From NCBI GenBank assembly GCA_903813345.2, contig CAIIXF020000003.1, positions 34,211,000 through 34,274,999 on the forward strand: a stretch of DNA of 64,000 bases. The letters are read 5' to 3'. Made by a program: the position numbers and the translations under genes. Under the pieces are notes generated by a model. That model saw nothing but the letters and a program-made list of their open reading frames with translations. It had not been told where the DNA came from and did no database searches. Below, piece by piece: positions 13,216-27,767 of the stretch. Numbering within the stretch: the stretch's first letter is position 1; each line of letters opens with the position of its first letter. The DNA comes from Owenia fusiformis. Taxonomy: Eukaryota; Annelida; Polychaeta; Sabellida; Oweniidae.

Positions 13216-16199
13216 AGAAATATTACACCAAAACATTTTAAAACAATCATCATTTTATCATGAAGAAACTTATTTCAGAGCAACATATATACGTATACAT
13301 GTACCAAAACTGAAAATGTAAATACAAAATGACTGATAAATCCCTTAAAGCAAGCATGTTTCATTCAAAGCTAAAACTGATTCACAACAAAGAGTTCCAG
13401 AAACATAAATCCACAGAACATGTGGAATTGGAAAAACATGTGGTTTTTGGAAAATATTTCATTATAATGGGTCATAATTTTTAAAATGCTTCAAAACTTG
13501 AAGAAAAAATCGCCAGATAACAATGTCTCACCTTAACTGACCTATACTTTGCAATATGGTTGTGACAGACCAATGGCAATACTTTACGCAGCACAATCTG
13601 TTCCCTTTGTAGCTATATGTGCACGCAATAACTCAAACACCTGTATAGAAATACAAGTGTTTCTTGTAAAGGGGAGGGAGCATTGCCATCCCTCTGATTT
13701 AGTCAAACCGCTTACACCAACCAGTTTCATGAAAATTGCCATCATTTTAGATCGGCACTTTAACCGCCCTGTTTTAATAGCAGTGAAACTCAGAATTGGT
13801 AAACTTAAAGATGTGAAACTCAGAATTGGTAAACTTAAAGATGTTAGTTGTTAAAATCTAACAAATTTGATTGTGTTAATGTTAAGAATTGGCCCTACAA
13901 ATCATGAAAAATATAAGCCTCCCTTCCAGAGGAATACCTACTGTTAAAAATCAACAAGTTGTCCTGTTTTAGAGGTTTCTTAATTGAACATTATACACCT
14001 TTGGTAATCTAGAATTATCGTTGCTATAATACGTACATAGCTATTGTATTGCGTTATAATAGTTTTTTAACACTATCTTAATGGCACTTCAGTTTTATTT
14101 GCATTTTACTCATTTTTTATGAAATTGAAAAGAAAGACATCTCGGTGTTATTTATAAGGCGCAATATGCTTCTGGATGTACATCTGTTGAATCTTTGGAC
14201 AATGTAAATTGAACATTGATGAACTGAGGGCAGGAATCAGAGCAATGTAGACTCCGTTTATATGACCACTTGTGAAGATATTACGCAGGGAACAATACAC
14301 ACTATGGGGAAAATATGGTCTCACAGCTTTTGTTGATAAAACAATTGTTTTGACCCTTGAATACAACTCAATCATGGTTATAGGTTTTAATTTGAAATTA
14401 TAGAAAATATACAGTAGTAAGAGGTGGTTTTGATCTGCTACCACAAATATAAGACATTGAATTGCATATAAATCAAATCAAATCAAGAGTTCATTAAGCT
14501 TTCTTTAGAAAATCCATGAAAATAAAATATCAGATGGTGGTATTTTTTGCATGGATTAAAATGCCTAACATCAGGGGGGAATGCTAGGGCTCCATGTGGG
14601 AATACTAACAGAAGAACAAGCAGGAACCATTGAACATGCTGTACATGAGAGAAACAGCCGTCTGCTGAAAAAGTGACCTTGTCATCATATTACATCACAA
14701 TTCTCAATCAAATTTGAATGAAGTTCCTCAAGTTTTTGACTTTCTATACAATTTAGATCATTGCCTTTAAACCCATTCAACTCATTTCTCTTTCATTTTA
14801 TTCTTATCTACTTTAACTTCACTTTCAATATATGACCCATGGGGTAATTTGCTTGGAGGAAAACATCCCCTTAAAATGTTTTTTTCACCACATTAATGTT
14901 TGCCTTCTCCCCATATATTAAATATGGTGCTATAGCTTATTAAAATGTGTACTTAAAAAGCATGTAGGTTAAAATCAAGATTCAGTCATAAAGGCTTTGA
15001 ACTCAAGGCTTTTGTTGCTGAACTGACTGAATAAGGATATAAGGATGTACTGCTCCCAAATAATGAATGTATTTCAATGGACGGCTCTATATAGAAGACT
15101 ATATCACAGACTATATCATATCAAATATATAATAATATTACATTGACATTAAATAGCTTTCTTAGAAATAAAAGTATTAGCTTTGAAGTTTAATGCATTG
15201 AAAAGAAATTATATTAAAAAGTGTGTTGTTGTGTCTGATTGTTCATCAATGGTACAATGTATTCTACAACAGAATGATATAAAACAATATAAATTGAAAA
15301 CCAAGATAAATCTCAAATGTGTTAAAAATAATGCTACTTTCTTCATGTATTCACTCAATGGTGTAAATAACTATTTCAAAATCAATTAACAACAACCAGA
15401 GCAATCCTGGAGGTATAACATTAATTTGAAATTGAATTCCAACTCCAGCTTTTATATGTATAACCCGAATTAATGATCAATCATCATACAGTTAAAAGAA
15501 TCAAAATATATCAAATCAAATGGTTTTTCATTATACTCAATATCTTTTGAAATTGTTTCAATACAGCTCACTTTATTTTAGTATAGCTTCATTCATTTTG
15601 CCAAATGCATTCTTAAATGAGAAAGATTTATGTATTTGAAATGAATGCTACGTAAATGAATAAATAATTGTCAAATCTGATTCAATTTTGATCTGATAAA
15701 AATATCATTGACATTGAAATATCTTTTCTACATGAAGCATTCTGCATACTGACTTTAGTGGAAATTGTAATTGAATCTCATAAGCAATGTAACGCCAGTG
15801 TTTAAAATAACATCCAAACATGCGGATTCCTTGCTATTTTACCCTAAAATAAAAACAAAGTGTCTAATTTTCCTATATTTCTATATAATTAAGAATGTTC
15901 TTATCATGCTGGTTTACTTTATTTCTTGCTAATTCCATTCTATTCCTCTCTATTTTGGACATGAAAACATGATTGTTTTGAAATTTCACTTATAGTGTGC
16001 ACTAATTAGATGCATAGAAACTAGGCAATTCCAATCTTGGTCAATGACGATTTTCTTAACGAACCAAGCATTTAGATGGAACAAAATTTATCAAGTCTTA
16101 ATTCCCAATTGAAAAAAAACATGAATATATTTAGATAATCATATTAGGGTATTAACATGTCAGAGGCTTATGATATATCTCTACTAGCACAACCCTCTA
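13216..16199. other. Gene-free stretch; one 30-bp perfect duplication
   Basis: No recognisable gene. A 101-codon open frame at 13549-13854 ends in two perfect 30-bp copies (13783-13842) beginning GTGAAACTCAGAATTGGT. It has no recognisable domain and no convincing splice context, so it is left uncalled. Confidence 0.5.
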
Positions 16200-17880
16200 G
16201 AATACCACATACTCAGTACTTTCTTACTTCATATTATTACATAAAGATACTGCAGCTAACCACATGTGAAAGACAACCTCAACCTCAAATACCCTTACAC
16301 ATATGTGGGAATACCCCACAGAAGTGCTGATGTGTTGTCCTTGAGCTAGCAGCCACAATTGGGGTGAGGAATGGGCATTGTGTGGCAAGCACAACCCAGT
16401 ACAACACCAAAGCAATTGACATAGCCACAGTATTCCAAGCTTGGTTATGTAAACTAAATCACACCTGGTTCACACAGGTTAACACAATAGGGATGGTGAA
16501 GTGGGTATTGTCTTCATATATTCATAGAGATGCCTATGCACTCAGCACTCCTTCACCAGCATTTGGTTGAGCTGTGCTGTGTTTTGGTTGTGACAGCCTA
16601 TGGGACAATCTAAATGTGGTGGGGTAGGGTTAATAAGTGGTAGAATTACGTGGTTAAGCTCAAGGATCATCATACAGTCAACATTGGAGTCTATTGTGTC
16701 TATACAGAGCATAGAACACCCTAGCTCCCTCTATACACCAACACATCCCAACCTAGCAGAGGAAAGCAACTTTCAAAGTTTGCAAAGTCTTTCCATGAAA
16801 CCCTAGACTCATTTAATCCATTATTTTTGTATATTAGACAGCTGGTTCATCGCTTTTAATGATCTGACTCTAATTATTGTAGATGATCAAGCTTAAAGAT
16901 AGCAGACTTGGCCCATTGTGTTGTAATATATGCTAAAAAATGGCACAACCGCTAAGTTGATGCGGGGTTAGGAAAACCATGATAGACTGGTATAATTAGC
17001 AGAGTAGGTAGAACTGGGGTGCCAGGTGGCCTATTGTCTTACACAGGCCTAGGACTGGCATAGATTAGAGCTACATTTGGTAGAGAGACAATCTCTCTTT
17101 GTCTGTGTGGTTGCGAATTACGCGAGATCTAAGCTAGGGTTGACCCCTGGCCCATGAAACACAATGAGAGTTGTGAGACCTTCATGTCTCCACTCCTTTG
17201 AACACATGTTCCCCCTGTCGTCCCCCAAGCCCTGGCAGCTGCCAGAGTATCTACAGAAACAAAAACAAAGCATCATGCACTCAGTTTTCCATGAGATCTG
17301 AATGGGAAAGTGTGTTGTCTCCCACAGGCCTCCCAGACAATCCCAGCACAATCATTGGATCCTGAGCCTGTATGAGGCACTACACATGACGTGTGTCGAA
17401 TCTTTAGCTTACAGGCTACCAGCTGCAAGCCTGGTATAGATTTATCCACAAGGCACACTCCTGGGACGTTTGTGATCCACCCTAGACCCCTATCTCCCAG
17501 ACAACCTCATCAGCAGCTCCAGGAAATGGAGTATAAGGTTGCACTCTTGGGTTGTGCACATCTCATTCACCCCTGACCCCTACACCCTGCCTAGCTATGT
17601 TCCTAGGCTTTCTCAGCTGTTTCAGACCACCCCCAGGCACACAGCAGGCTTTGTTAGAGCCAATTTAAGACACAAGGCACAAACAAAGGGGGGTTGGTCA
17701 GCCAAGAGCCAAGTTAGATACCATTGTGTTACAGCACAATCATATGACTCAATTTTCTCAAGAAGTCATTCTACAAACAGGCATACAGATCCAGGTCTGA
17801 GAGAGAGATATAGAGCAGACCAGCTGAGGGTAGAATGGTTTAATATGGTAAACAATAAACACAGCTAATTACATATAACC
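16200..17880. other. Less AT-rich island of unknown nature
   Basis: Base composition is clearly richer in G and C than the flanks, with an abrupt edge near 17880. It includes many CCCCTGACCCC / CCTAG-like words. Frames are short on both strands and no protein family is recognised. It could be a decayed mobile element, an old retro-inserted sequence or a non-coding transcript; the sequence alone does not decide. Confidence 0.4.
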
Positions 17881-20257
17881 TCAGAAAATTCCAATCGCCA
17901 CCTATATTTACTTAAAATGACCTTATAAGGAAGGTCTAAATCAGGATTTTCTCCATTTTCTTAATTGTGTTGGCTTGAATTCACCTCTATATAAACATAG
18001 GTTTGACATAAGGTTGCTAAATGGCATAATTATGGAGTGAACTGATGTAAGATGATGGGTCTGATGATGGAGTGAACTTCCATATAGGGGCTCATATATT
18101 TATAAGCCTCCAGCCTCAATCAATTTGATCATTGTTTAGAACAATAGACAATACACATAATTATATTATTCTGTATTGAAACAAACACATTTCAACATGC
18201 AGTCATACAGATGAGAATTTGATGAACTTTCTTAAGATTTTATTGAAATATACTATTTTACTTACCCAAATGAGTTCAATAAATCCATAATCTATATTTA
18301 TTTATCATTTATCATAATTGCTAATCAATAAAAGGACCCAATGACCTTAACACAAAAAGGTCATGTCATTGTATTCAATGTAAACCACATTCTATCAATT
18401 TCCAGTAAATTTTATGAGTTTTACCTGTTGTTGTGTTTCTACGTATGGTTGCTATGGTTAGATTGCATCAGCGATATAAAAACGCTATTTTGTGGATGAT
18501 TTTTTTATTACGAATTAACTTCTGGACCAGTTGACATTTTTACCATAAACTATAATAAAAAGTTCCAATCTGAGTAAGATATATTCATTAGATTTCTGAT
18601 GTAGCTCATGACATTGCATCAACTTTATGCTTCAATTGCAATAAAATTGATTTTAAATTTCTGATTTTTTCATCAACGTGTTTTTATGATATTTACGACG
18701 TGTCAATGATGCATTGATAATTGGTCACTGCACCTATGCGTGGCTACTATTATAAATGCCCAGTGGCGTTATCAGCTGAATTATTCATAACGTCGAATAT
18801 TTTATGAAATTAACTTTAAATAAATTGCAAAAAAGGTTTCCAAGCTTAAGAGTAGCTCGGAGCAAAATATTCTACCGTTTGAATCTAATAGTATTGTCTT
18901 AAAATGCATTAATTTTGTTTTTTTTGTCATTCATAACGGCTTTTGTTAAATTGGTCAGTCAATGAAAAATATGTCATGTGCAAGAGAAGGTAATAAAACG
19001 TATAGAATATGTAGATCTGTTAGTCTGATACAGGTAGTTTTCTATCAAAGTGAAAAGCTTTTTTAGATTAACGTATCTTTTCTATACTATAAGCAAAGGT
19101 AACTGTTAATACAAGTATATTGTAATTAGAGAGTAAATCCCCTCAGATCAAAAGATCAAAGGAAAATACTTATTAGCCAAGTGTTTTTATGATCGATGCA
19201 TTAGCAGTTATATAGGATTTTACAATGAACATTAATAATGTAAAAGTGCACAATCAAATTGTTGCGCTGGTGAAATGTGTTCCAGCACAATCAGTTATTG
19301 TTTCATGAACAATGAGCCTGTTGAATATCAGGTTCAAAACATTGAACCTTTCTTGAACCTTTATAACATAACTCATCACACAATTTTATAGTATAACAGA
19401 AAGTTCAGATACAGAGTCAATCAATGTAAATGATATCTCCTCCAACACCAAAAAAGATCTCACTTCATGCACTCACTGCACTCACTACTGCATTTTACTC
19501 AAGTTTTCTCCCAAAAACATCAACAGAGGAATGTTCTGGTATACCCTGTATTAAGATTAGATTAAACCTGTTTACTTTATGCCTTGCTAATTTAACCCTA
19601 AATACTGTATTTAGAATTCTTAATTTTGCATACAATGATCATTTTATGCCAGGGAAATTGTGATTGCGTTTTGTTGAGAGATTCATTCAAGTGAAACTTA
19701 AACCTGTGTTTAATTTCGATCATTGGGTCGTTCAGGAAATGCCAATTTGTAACTTGTTTTTATCTGTGTCATTTCGTTCACCTTGAGCACGAGCAAATGA
19801 TTATAGTTGTAGTTATTTCTGTACCCTTTATTACAATTAGCCTGTCTGGCCTCTGACTTTTACTTGAACAATAGTTCCTATTATGCAAATGAGATCTTAA
19901 CAGACTCAAATGTTGCTTTGATTGCCTTATATGGAAGTTTGCATGTAAAATGAGTATTAGTTTCTTATAGGCCAATCATTGCCGTGCAGTGTTTTCCTTC
20001 AATAATTCCAAATTGATTGGTTATAAGCAAAATCAAATTAATTCCATTTTCAGAGGGCGGAAAGAGTACACTAAAGGGTATTTCTCATTGAAACAAACTG
20101 TGTCCATTTTCTGTTAAAGGCCCCATTCAAAGTTAAAGAAATTATTTAATAATCCAAAATTCAATTTTTAAATAAAAAAGTTGTTTATGACTCCCTATGT
20201 CAGAAAAAATTAGCAAACAATGAAAATATGTATGGAATCAACAAATAAATGAACTAA
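17881..20257. other. Gene-free AT-rich stretch
   Basis: No recognisable coding or RNA feature on either strand. Confidence 0.5.
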
Positions 20258-21372
20258 TAGCAAGGGTAAACAATGATATGCATGTAGATTATCAAACACA
20301 CAATGATATGCATGTAGATTATCAAACACACAATGATATGCATGTAGATTATCAAACACACAATGATATGAATGTAGATTATCAAACACACAATGATATG
20401 CATGTAGATTATCAAACACACAATGATATGCATGTAGAATATCAAACAAACAATGATATGCATGTAGATTATCAAACACACAATGAAATGCATGTAGATT
20501 ATCAAACAAACAATGATATGCATGTAGATTATCAAACACATAATGATATGCAAGTATATTATCAAACACACAATGATATGTATGTAGAATATCAAACGCA
20601 CAATGATATGCATGTAGATTATCAAAAACATAATGATATGCAAGTATATTATCAAACGCACAATGATATGCAAGTAGATTATCAAACACACAATGATAAG
20701 CATGTAGATTATCAAAGACACAATGATATGAATGTAGATTATCAAACGCACAATGATATGCATGTAGATTATCAAAAACATAATGATATGCAAGTATATT
20801 ATCAAACGCACAATGATATGCAAGTAGATTATCAAACACACAATGATAAGCATGTAGATTATCAAAGACACAATGATATGCAAGTAGATTATCAAACACA
20901 CAATGATATGCATGTAGATTATCAAACACACAATGATATGCAAGTAGATTATCAAACATACAATGATATGCAAGTAGATTATCAAACACACAATGATATA
21001 CAAGTAGATTATCAAACACACAATGATATACATGTAGATTATCAAACACACAATGATATACATGTAGATTATCAAACACACAATGATATGCATGTAGATT
21101 ATCAAACGCACAATGATATGCATGTAGATTATCAAACACACAATGATATGCATGTAGATTATCAAACACACAATGATATGCAAGTAGATTATCAAACACA
21201 CAATGATATGCATGTAGATTATCAAACACACAATGATATGCATGTAGATTATCAAACACACAATGATAAAAATGTAGATTATCAAACACACAATGATAAG
21301 CATGTAGATTATCAAACACACAATGATATGCAAGTAGATTATCAAACACACAATGATATGCAAGTAGATAAT
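20258..21372. repeat. 30-bp minisatellite (AATGATATGCATGTAGATTATCAAACACAC type)
   Basis: About 37 nearly identical head-to-tail copies of a 30-bp unit. Frequent variants are ATGCATGT to ATGCAAGT, CACA to CGCA, and ATGATATG to ATGATAAG. Because 30 is a multiple of three and the unit lacks stops in several frames, both strands stay open for 370-400 codons (plus-strand decapeptide NDMHVDYQTH; minus-strand HCVFDNLHAY-like). I see no promoter, splice or terminal-domain evidence and treat these as incidental. Higher-order structure: the block at 20597-20730 recurs 150 bp later at 20747-20880 with the same variants, showing recent amplification in steps of five units. Confidence 0.95.
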
Positions 21373-24300
21373 CAAACAACAACTAAACTAAACAATGTAA
21401 AATCATCGATTTTCTATATTGCTTTTAATTCAATTACTGAGTTTAACAAGCTGATGATGAATGTTGGGAAATTGATTGTCTGAATTGATCCAACGCTTCG
21501 GTTTTTCTCTGAAATTTTTCTTTATTAAATTTTTTCTATAATCAATTTACAAAATTATTTGAATTAGTAGTAGATAGGCAAGTGGGATAAACAATGCAAA
21601 CCAAAATGAAGTGAATTAATCTTACAGAGACAGATCAGCAGATTATCTCTACTCCAAAGAGAGTACATGAAGCTCTCTTTTAATAGCATGATATCGTGAA
21701 ATACAACAATTAAAATGGTACATTTTAGCAAGGCAAGTGTGCCAGTCACCATAGCATAACACAGTTCACCTGTTGCAACGTTCTAAAAGAGGTGAATGCA
21801 ATGAAATGTGGCATGAATACCTACTTTTAGAGATAACCTTGGCCTATTTTACTTAATCAGAGCACACATTAATAAAAGTACCTTTAAATGAATCAAAGCT
21901 TGAGTAAAAGCTTCAATGGCACTTGATGTTTCATCAATTTTTTTAATCTCAATATTGTTAATGTATTTAACGTGTCACCAAAGCATAGAGTGTGAAATTT
22001 TAGGACTATTGTTATCTATTCAATTAAGATGTCAAAGTGTCCCTTATTAGTCTAGAATCCTACATCTGAAAGGATCTGAGATATCTGATAAAATATGTAA
22101 CTAATTAGAGCTTAGTGAGATGGAGAAATGCACCTGAAATGCACCCATACTCAGTTGAGTATTGAGTATTCAGTTGAGTATGGGTGAGTAGAGTATGGGT
22201 GCTCAGTTTTGCAAATAACCTAAAATCAAAGAATTCTATGATTTATTAATTTTTAGAACATTGTTATAACTTGAATTTTCTTTCTTTTTCTAAATAACAA
22301 TATAATAGGTTGGAGAATGACTTTCATGTATTTTAAAATCCCCTTCAATCAGACTTAAAATGCGATCAAATATATGAGTTTGTGTTGCCAAAGTTTTGGG
22401 GGTGAGTGTACTTCATGCATGTTTCTCGATTCCACTAACATAGTCTTATTTAAAATATTATCATTATGGGATTTTAATAACACGTTTTCAGATCCTTCTT
22501 TTGAAAGCTACTTCCCAATAATTGTATTACACAGAGTTTGTAAAATGAATGCAGTGACATGTATGAGTTTATGATGATTTGTCCCACGCAATTTAGTCAT
22601 CATTCAAAATGAACGCTATCTCACAAATTGCAGTTTCTCCATTATCCGAGTACAATAGAGATTTCAACACTTTCCACATTGACTTTATGTTGATATGTGA
22701 ATAATTATCTGAAAAACATAATTCATACCTCTACCTGAGAGTCAGAGATAAACATTTAGAATTACTTAGTTTTACAGTTAAAATGTTTCTCCGAAAGCAA
22801 ATGGGCCAAAATTAATGTTTTTATTCTTCTTGGTTTGTTTCGATGAACACTTGACAGATATGGCGGCATTAACCTTTATGTCCAATAGTACAAAAAAACG
22901 GAGATTAAAGTTAAACACATATTTATTTAGCAGTGTTTTTGCATTTTTTCAAAATTTGTAAAAAGTGTTCAAATGAAGAAAATATATCGAAATTATTCAA
23001 GATGTATATAAACGATTTGATGTCAAATTTGAGCAGAAACCCACTTATGTCATGACTTAAGTATGAACACAAAATTGTGATTTAAGAGCAATTAGTGCTA
23101 AATCCACGGTTAACACCGATAATTGATCCTGAATCGGCGCAAGTTGTGCACTCATTCAAGCGTTGAAGAGTTATCCAGATTAACTTTTTATAAAGGTATA
23201 TTTTTCAAAATTGACATTCAGTAAAACCAGATTGAAGATTAATAACCAAGCATAGTGTTTTTTATGTCTCTAATTCTGTTAAAAAACTTGTTTAATTACA
23301 AGAGTGACCATGTGGCGTCAATGTTATTCACACTTAAAATTTCACAATAATCCCCTCTATTGTAATTCTATTTCTCCAAGAACTTCTTTATTTCCTCTCA
23401 TTTCTACACAATTTAGAGTGCTTAATACAAACATATATAGATTCCATGGCAATTCCATTGTTTTTTGCTCAAATTTGCATCCTAAAACATTCACAATTTA
23501 TATTCCATCCACGGGAAATCTATGTATGGGATATTTATCACCGTGGGGACAATAGGTCATGACATGTGTATGATCACATAAACAAAATCACACAGTTATC
23601 ACATTTCAAAACGTAAAATAGAGTAAAAGAGAGAGTTATTAACAAGAAATAAAGTAATCAAGCATAAGGGGCATACCTTAAATAATATCAAAACCCCATA
23701 TAAAATGTACTCTAATCCCATGTATAAAGAAACATAACTAAATTAAATGGAAAGAAGCATTGCACAGTGAACTTTTATGCAAGGGCTTGAACAATAGGTA
23801 GCCTAGGTTTTAATAGATTCTATGATAGATGCTCTCATTAAATAAAATGAAAATATTTTTTTTGCAAAAAATTGTCAAAGTGTGTGTTTAGTTAATCTTT
23901 TTATAAAAATAATCAAATATGTTTTTTGTAAGATGTGTTGTTTTAATCACTTGTATTTTGCGAAACCAGGAATCTTCATTTGATCTTTTTTACCTTAATG
24001 AACAAATAAGAAGTGAATTGTTATATTTTGCATGGGATGGAACATTAGAGAGAGAGGGGGGGGGGGTATCATTGGAGATGCACTAAGCAGTCAATACTGA
24101 TGACCAATAAACTAAATATTTTTGATTTAACTGGTAATACAAAATTCTCAGATTCAAACCTTAAGAATAACCTTTACTATAACAACTGATTGATATATAA
24201 TATTTTTATAACTAAAATCCAAAATACTTTTCCAACTTTCTAAGCATATGCACTGCTATAAAAGTGCTACCAAATAAATAAAGAAATTAATTACTAAATG

Positions 24301-27300
24301 CATGCAAAGATAAAAAAAAATATGGTAGTCTGAAACATAGATTTCTTCATTCTATTGTCTATTTACTTTATTCCTTGGTGAATCCACTTTTGCGCATAAG
24401 TTGACATATTGCTGCTCAGAGACTTTCTCAATTGTCCTTTTATTGTTTTTAACATGCAAAGGGACATGAAGTTCAAATGCTAACAAGTAAAGTGTGCAAC
24501 ATTTTAGTAATTAACACTTTGTCTTCATTGCTTTATATCAAAATCCAGACTCAGGACACAAACTTGATAAATATAACATTTACAGTGACAATATTTGAAT
24601 AGAAATGACATCGCACGTACAAATAGAAGGAACATGAAAAAAATCTGGTATGGTGTGCACGGTGTCAATAACTATCAATTCACAATTCAATGTAATCGGC
24701 ACCCCAAGCTTACGACAATTCTGCTTTTATTTGCATTTTGAAATATATTCTAATAACTCCTTTTCTAATTGTATCAATTCATCACAAAAAAACAAAAGAA
24801 GATCAATTTCAGAAAAACAGAACAGGTGAAACCAGTAAGACTATAGACATACGTAAGAATTGCAACCAATATTTTTTATAAAAAGCAAACAAACTGTGTT
24901 CTAACAGAATACACCATGATCATTTACTGGAGAAGTTACCAGTAGACGTTTAAAACCAAAGGAATCAACTTTTGTATTGGTCACACAATCAGAGCATTTG
25001 GGATTTGTTCAAACTGAATGTCTTTCTGCCAAATGTACCTCAAATAAAGGGCAGATCCATAATAGCGTCTGTATATCTTAACACCTCCCTAATCTGAACA
25101 CCTCTAGCTGGCAGGTATGGTTTTTGTTGAACTACCTTAATGGTACATGTCAAAATCACATCTTCATCTTGAAGTTATTTTGAGTATTTTTCAAGGTCTC
25201 AAAATTTACTAATTCAATCACTCAGAATTAAAATTGATTTTTAGTTATGTCAACAAGGGAAAAAAAGTGCATTCTTCCAAGTTTCCTGTTTAATTGTTTT
25301 GTCGAGGCTACTTGCAATCTGTACTCCATACTCAACTTTCACATCATCGATCTACGCAGTTTTTATTGAACTATTCAAATAAAACTATAGGAATATGTCC
25401 TCCTCATATTTTATTCAAATATTTTCTAGCAATTATCACTATATAAAACATGTCTTTGTCTCCTTCTGTTTTATATGATGGGATGAACTAGAATGGTTAA
25501 AAGTGGAAACTTTCCTGTAAGGGGTTATTAAAACAGTTTGCAGAACAAAAATCTGAAACTGAAAAGCTTTTCACACAGAAATTATAGTTTTATATTTTAA
25601 TTGTTTAAAGTGAGAAATTTTGTTATTGTAACAGCAAAAATATAATAACATATGATCTATTATTAATGAAAGAGTCTACGAGAAAATGTGGCAGACATTG
25701 TTGAATCACTTTCAAATGTCTCAGGTTCAAAACATGAAGCTTTCTATACGCTTTCTGATTTTTCCATTATTTTTTCACAAAGGTAAAGAAATAAAAGTCT
25801 CTTAAAGAAATCAGGAATGAAAGTCAAATCGCTGTGCCACTCGTTTGTTCGTATATCGCTTCACACGTCACATGCAATTTGTTGACATATCATTTTCGCT
25901 TGTAATTAAAATGTAAGTTCCTTTTTATTTTTATTCGCTAAATTATTTACAAAGAACGTGGTTTGGGGTTAAAAGGGCATGAGTTTGTAAAAAGCAGATT
26001 GTTTTTGCATTGTAAGCTAGTTAGCTCACATTGCTTCATAAACACAACCTAAAAAACTACTTGAGATCAACTCCTACAGGGTCAATTCACCTGTCGATCT
26101 CATGCCAAGTCAAAAGTTTTACATGAACTTGAGTTTTTCAAATATTTAATTTATTGATTTTGTATGGAACATCAATGGTTACAATGTCACATTCAATGTT
26201 TGATAGAATCAGAGCCAATTAAATAATAATTACAACATGTGCATATTATTTTTGGAAACAGTTACTGATTTGTAATCTTTGACTTTAATTGTGTTTATTC
26301 ATTAAAAAGTGGTGAATGGTCTTACAAAATAACTGGAGAGAAAAATAGTTGAATTACTTAAGAAAAGGGAAAGGACATAATCTAGACTTTAATTATCCAA
26401 AATAAAGAAAAATATAAGGAATTGGATAGAAAAGGCCAAGAATGGCACTTTAGTAGTAAAAAGTAGGCTTTTCGGTGAACATGTTTTTCAGTTTGGAATC
26501 AAGTGATTTGTTTATTGTCAAGAGGTGTCTTAAGCAAGGACAAAAGACTGTGAAAGGAGAATGACTTTTATGATACAAGTTGACAGGTCATCTTCCAATG
26601 AGTACCAGGCACACTTATCACGCCTCTAGATTTGCCCAATGGCTTAAAGAGAATGAGTTGTCCTATCAATTGTTATTCTATATAAGACCCACCTCTGCAA
26701 AATATAAAACCTTTCACAAATCAAAATTTGAACTTAAAATTAAAACTATTTTACACCTAATCATCTAATTATATTTTATATGCTTCAAATATAAACAAAA
26801 CAACAAACATAAAAACACTCTGACCTGTATGTATACTTACTTACAAAAGGTGAAACATCATCAATGGTGTTTTATATGACAGCTAGGATTAGCAAAAGCA
26901 TGGCTTCTAAGATATTTTCATGATTCTATGAATGTCCCCAACAGTGAAATCTAAAGGCAGAAGGCTTTATGTGTTTGAAAACGTGACAGCATCAGCCCAA
27001 TATAAAGAGCCTAAAATGCAAAATTTATCAAACCACTCCTAATTTTGAACATTTCAAGGTGGAAATCTCCAGGCAGTTGTAGTGTGTTCCATTTTGACAT
27101 AAACCACGCTTGTGACATATTACCATGTAGAATATACCTTTGCAATTACTCAAAAAAGTGTCACCAAGCCATCAAATTACACCCTGAAGTCTCTCCCTAC
27201 CACAGTTTGCAAACACTTGGCCTGATAAACCCACAAGTTTTAACAACTTTGGCTTGTGTTTCAAGCGATAGTAAATTAGATAAATTAGTTGAATTACATT

Positions 27301-27767
27301 GGTTAACCAACTTAAACAGTCGGGTTTTATATAACAAGCCTTTGATGGATTAAGTACCAGATCCTTTCTTGATAATGAAAATATGCTCATTTACAAGAAT
27401 GACACTTCAAAATGTACAATCAAATGTTTTGTAATAATACATTTAAAGGTGTTATCAAAAGTTTAAAATATCTTTTTAAATGAATATAGAGACATGTCAG
27501 AAAGTAGAAAAGAAATTATTTTTTCTATAGTGTTTTTTTAATTAACCTAATGGGGTTTGTAGACCTAATCATTACAGCATAGTTTATATTGCTAATGAAA
27601 TACTAAATGGTTGTTTTAGTAAACGTCATCACTTTGATAATGGCATATTCATCAAATGTCATAATGTGGATGCAACTCATTCAAAGTCGATTAGACTTAC
27701 CTCTACTTGTAACATGAGTATGTCTCGTCAGTTTATCAGGTCTAGGAGTACACTCACACTGCACAAA
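21373..27767. other. Gene-free AT-rich stretch
   Basis: No recognisable gene. A small perfect hairpin is at 22142-22186 (arms CACCCATACTCA / TGAGTATGGGTG), followed by a third partial copy of the arm. A short G run lies near 24055. Confidence 0.5.

Noticed and set aside
13549-13854. 101-codon plus-strand frame
   Set aside because: No recognisable family, no splice context, and its last 20 codons are a perfect 30-bp duplication.
20210-21483. Three overlapping long open frames (373-401 codons) as possible repetitive proteins
   Set aside because: They coexist on both strands and in two frames over a perfect 30-bp minisatellite, as expected from a stop-free unit with length a multiple of three. 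No signal peptide, splice site, promoter or non-repeat domain supports a gene.
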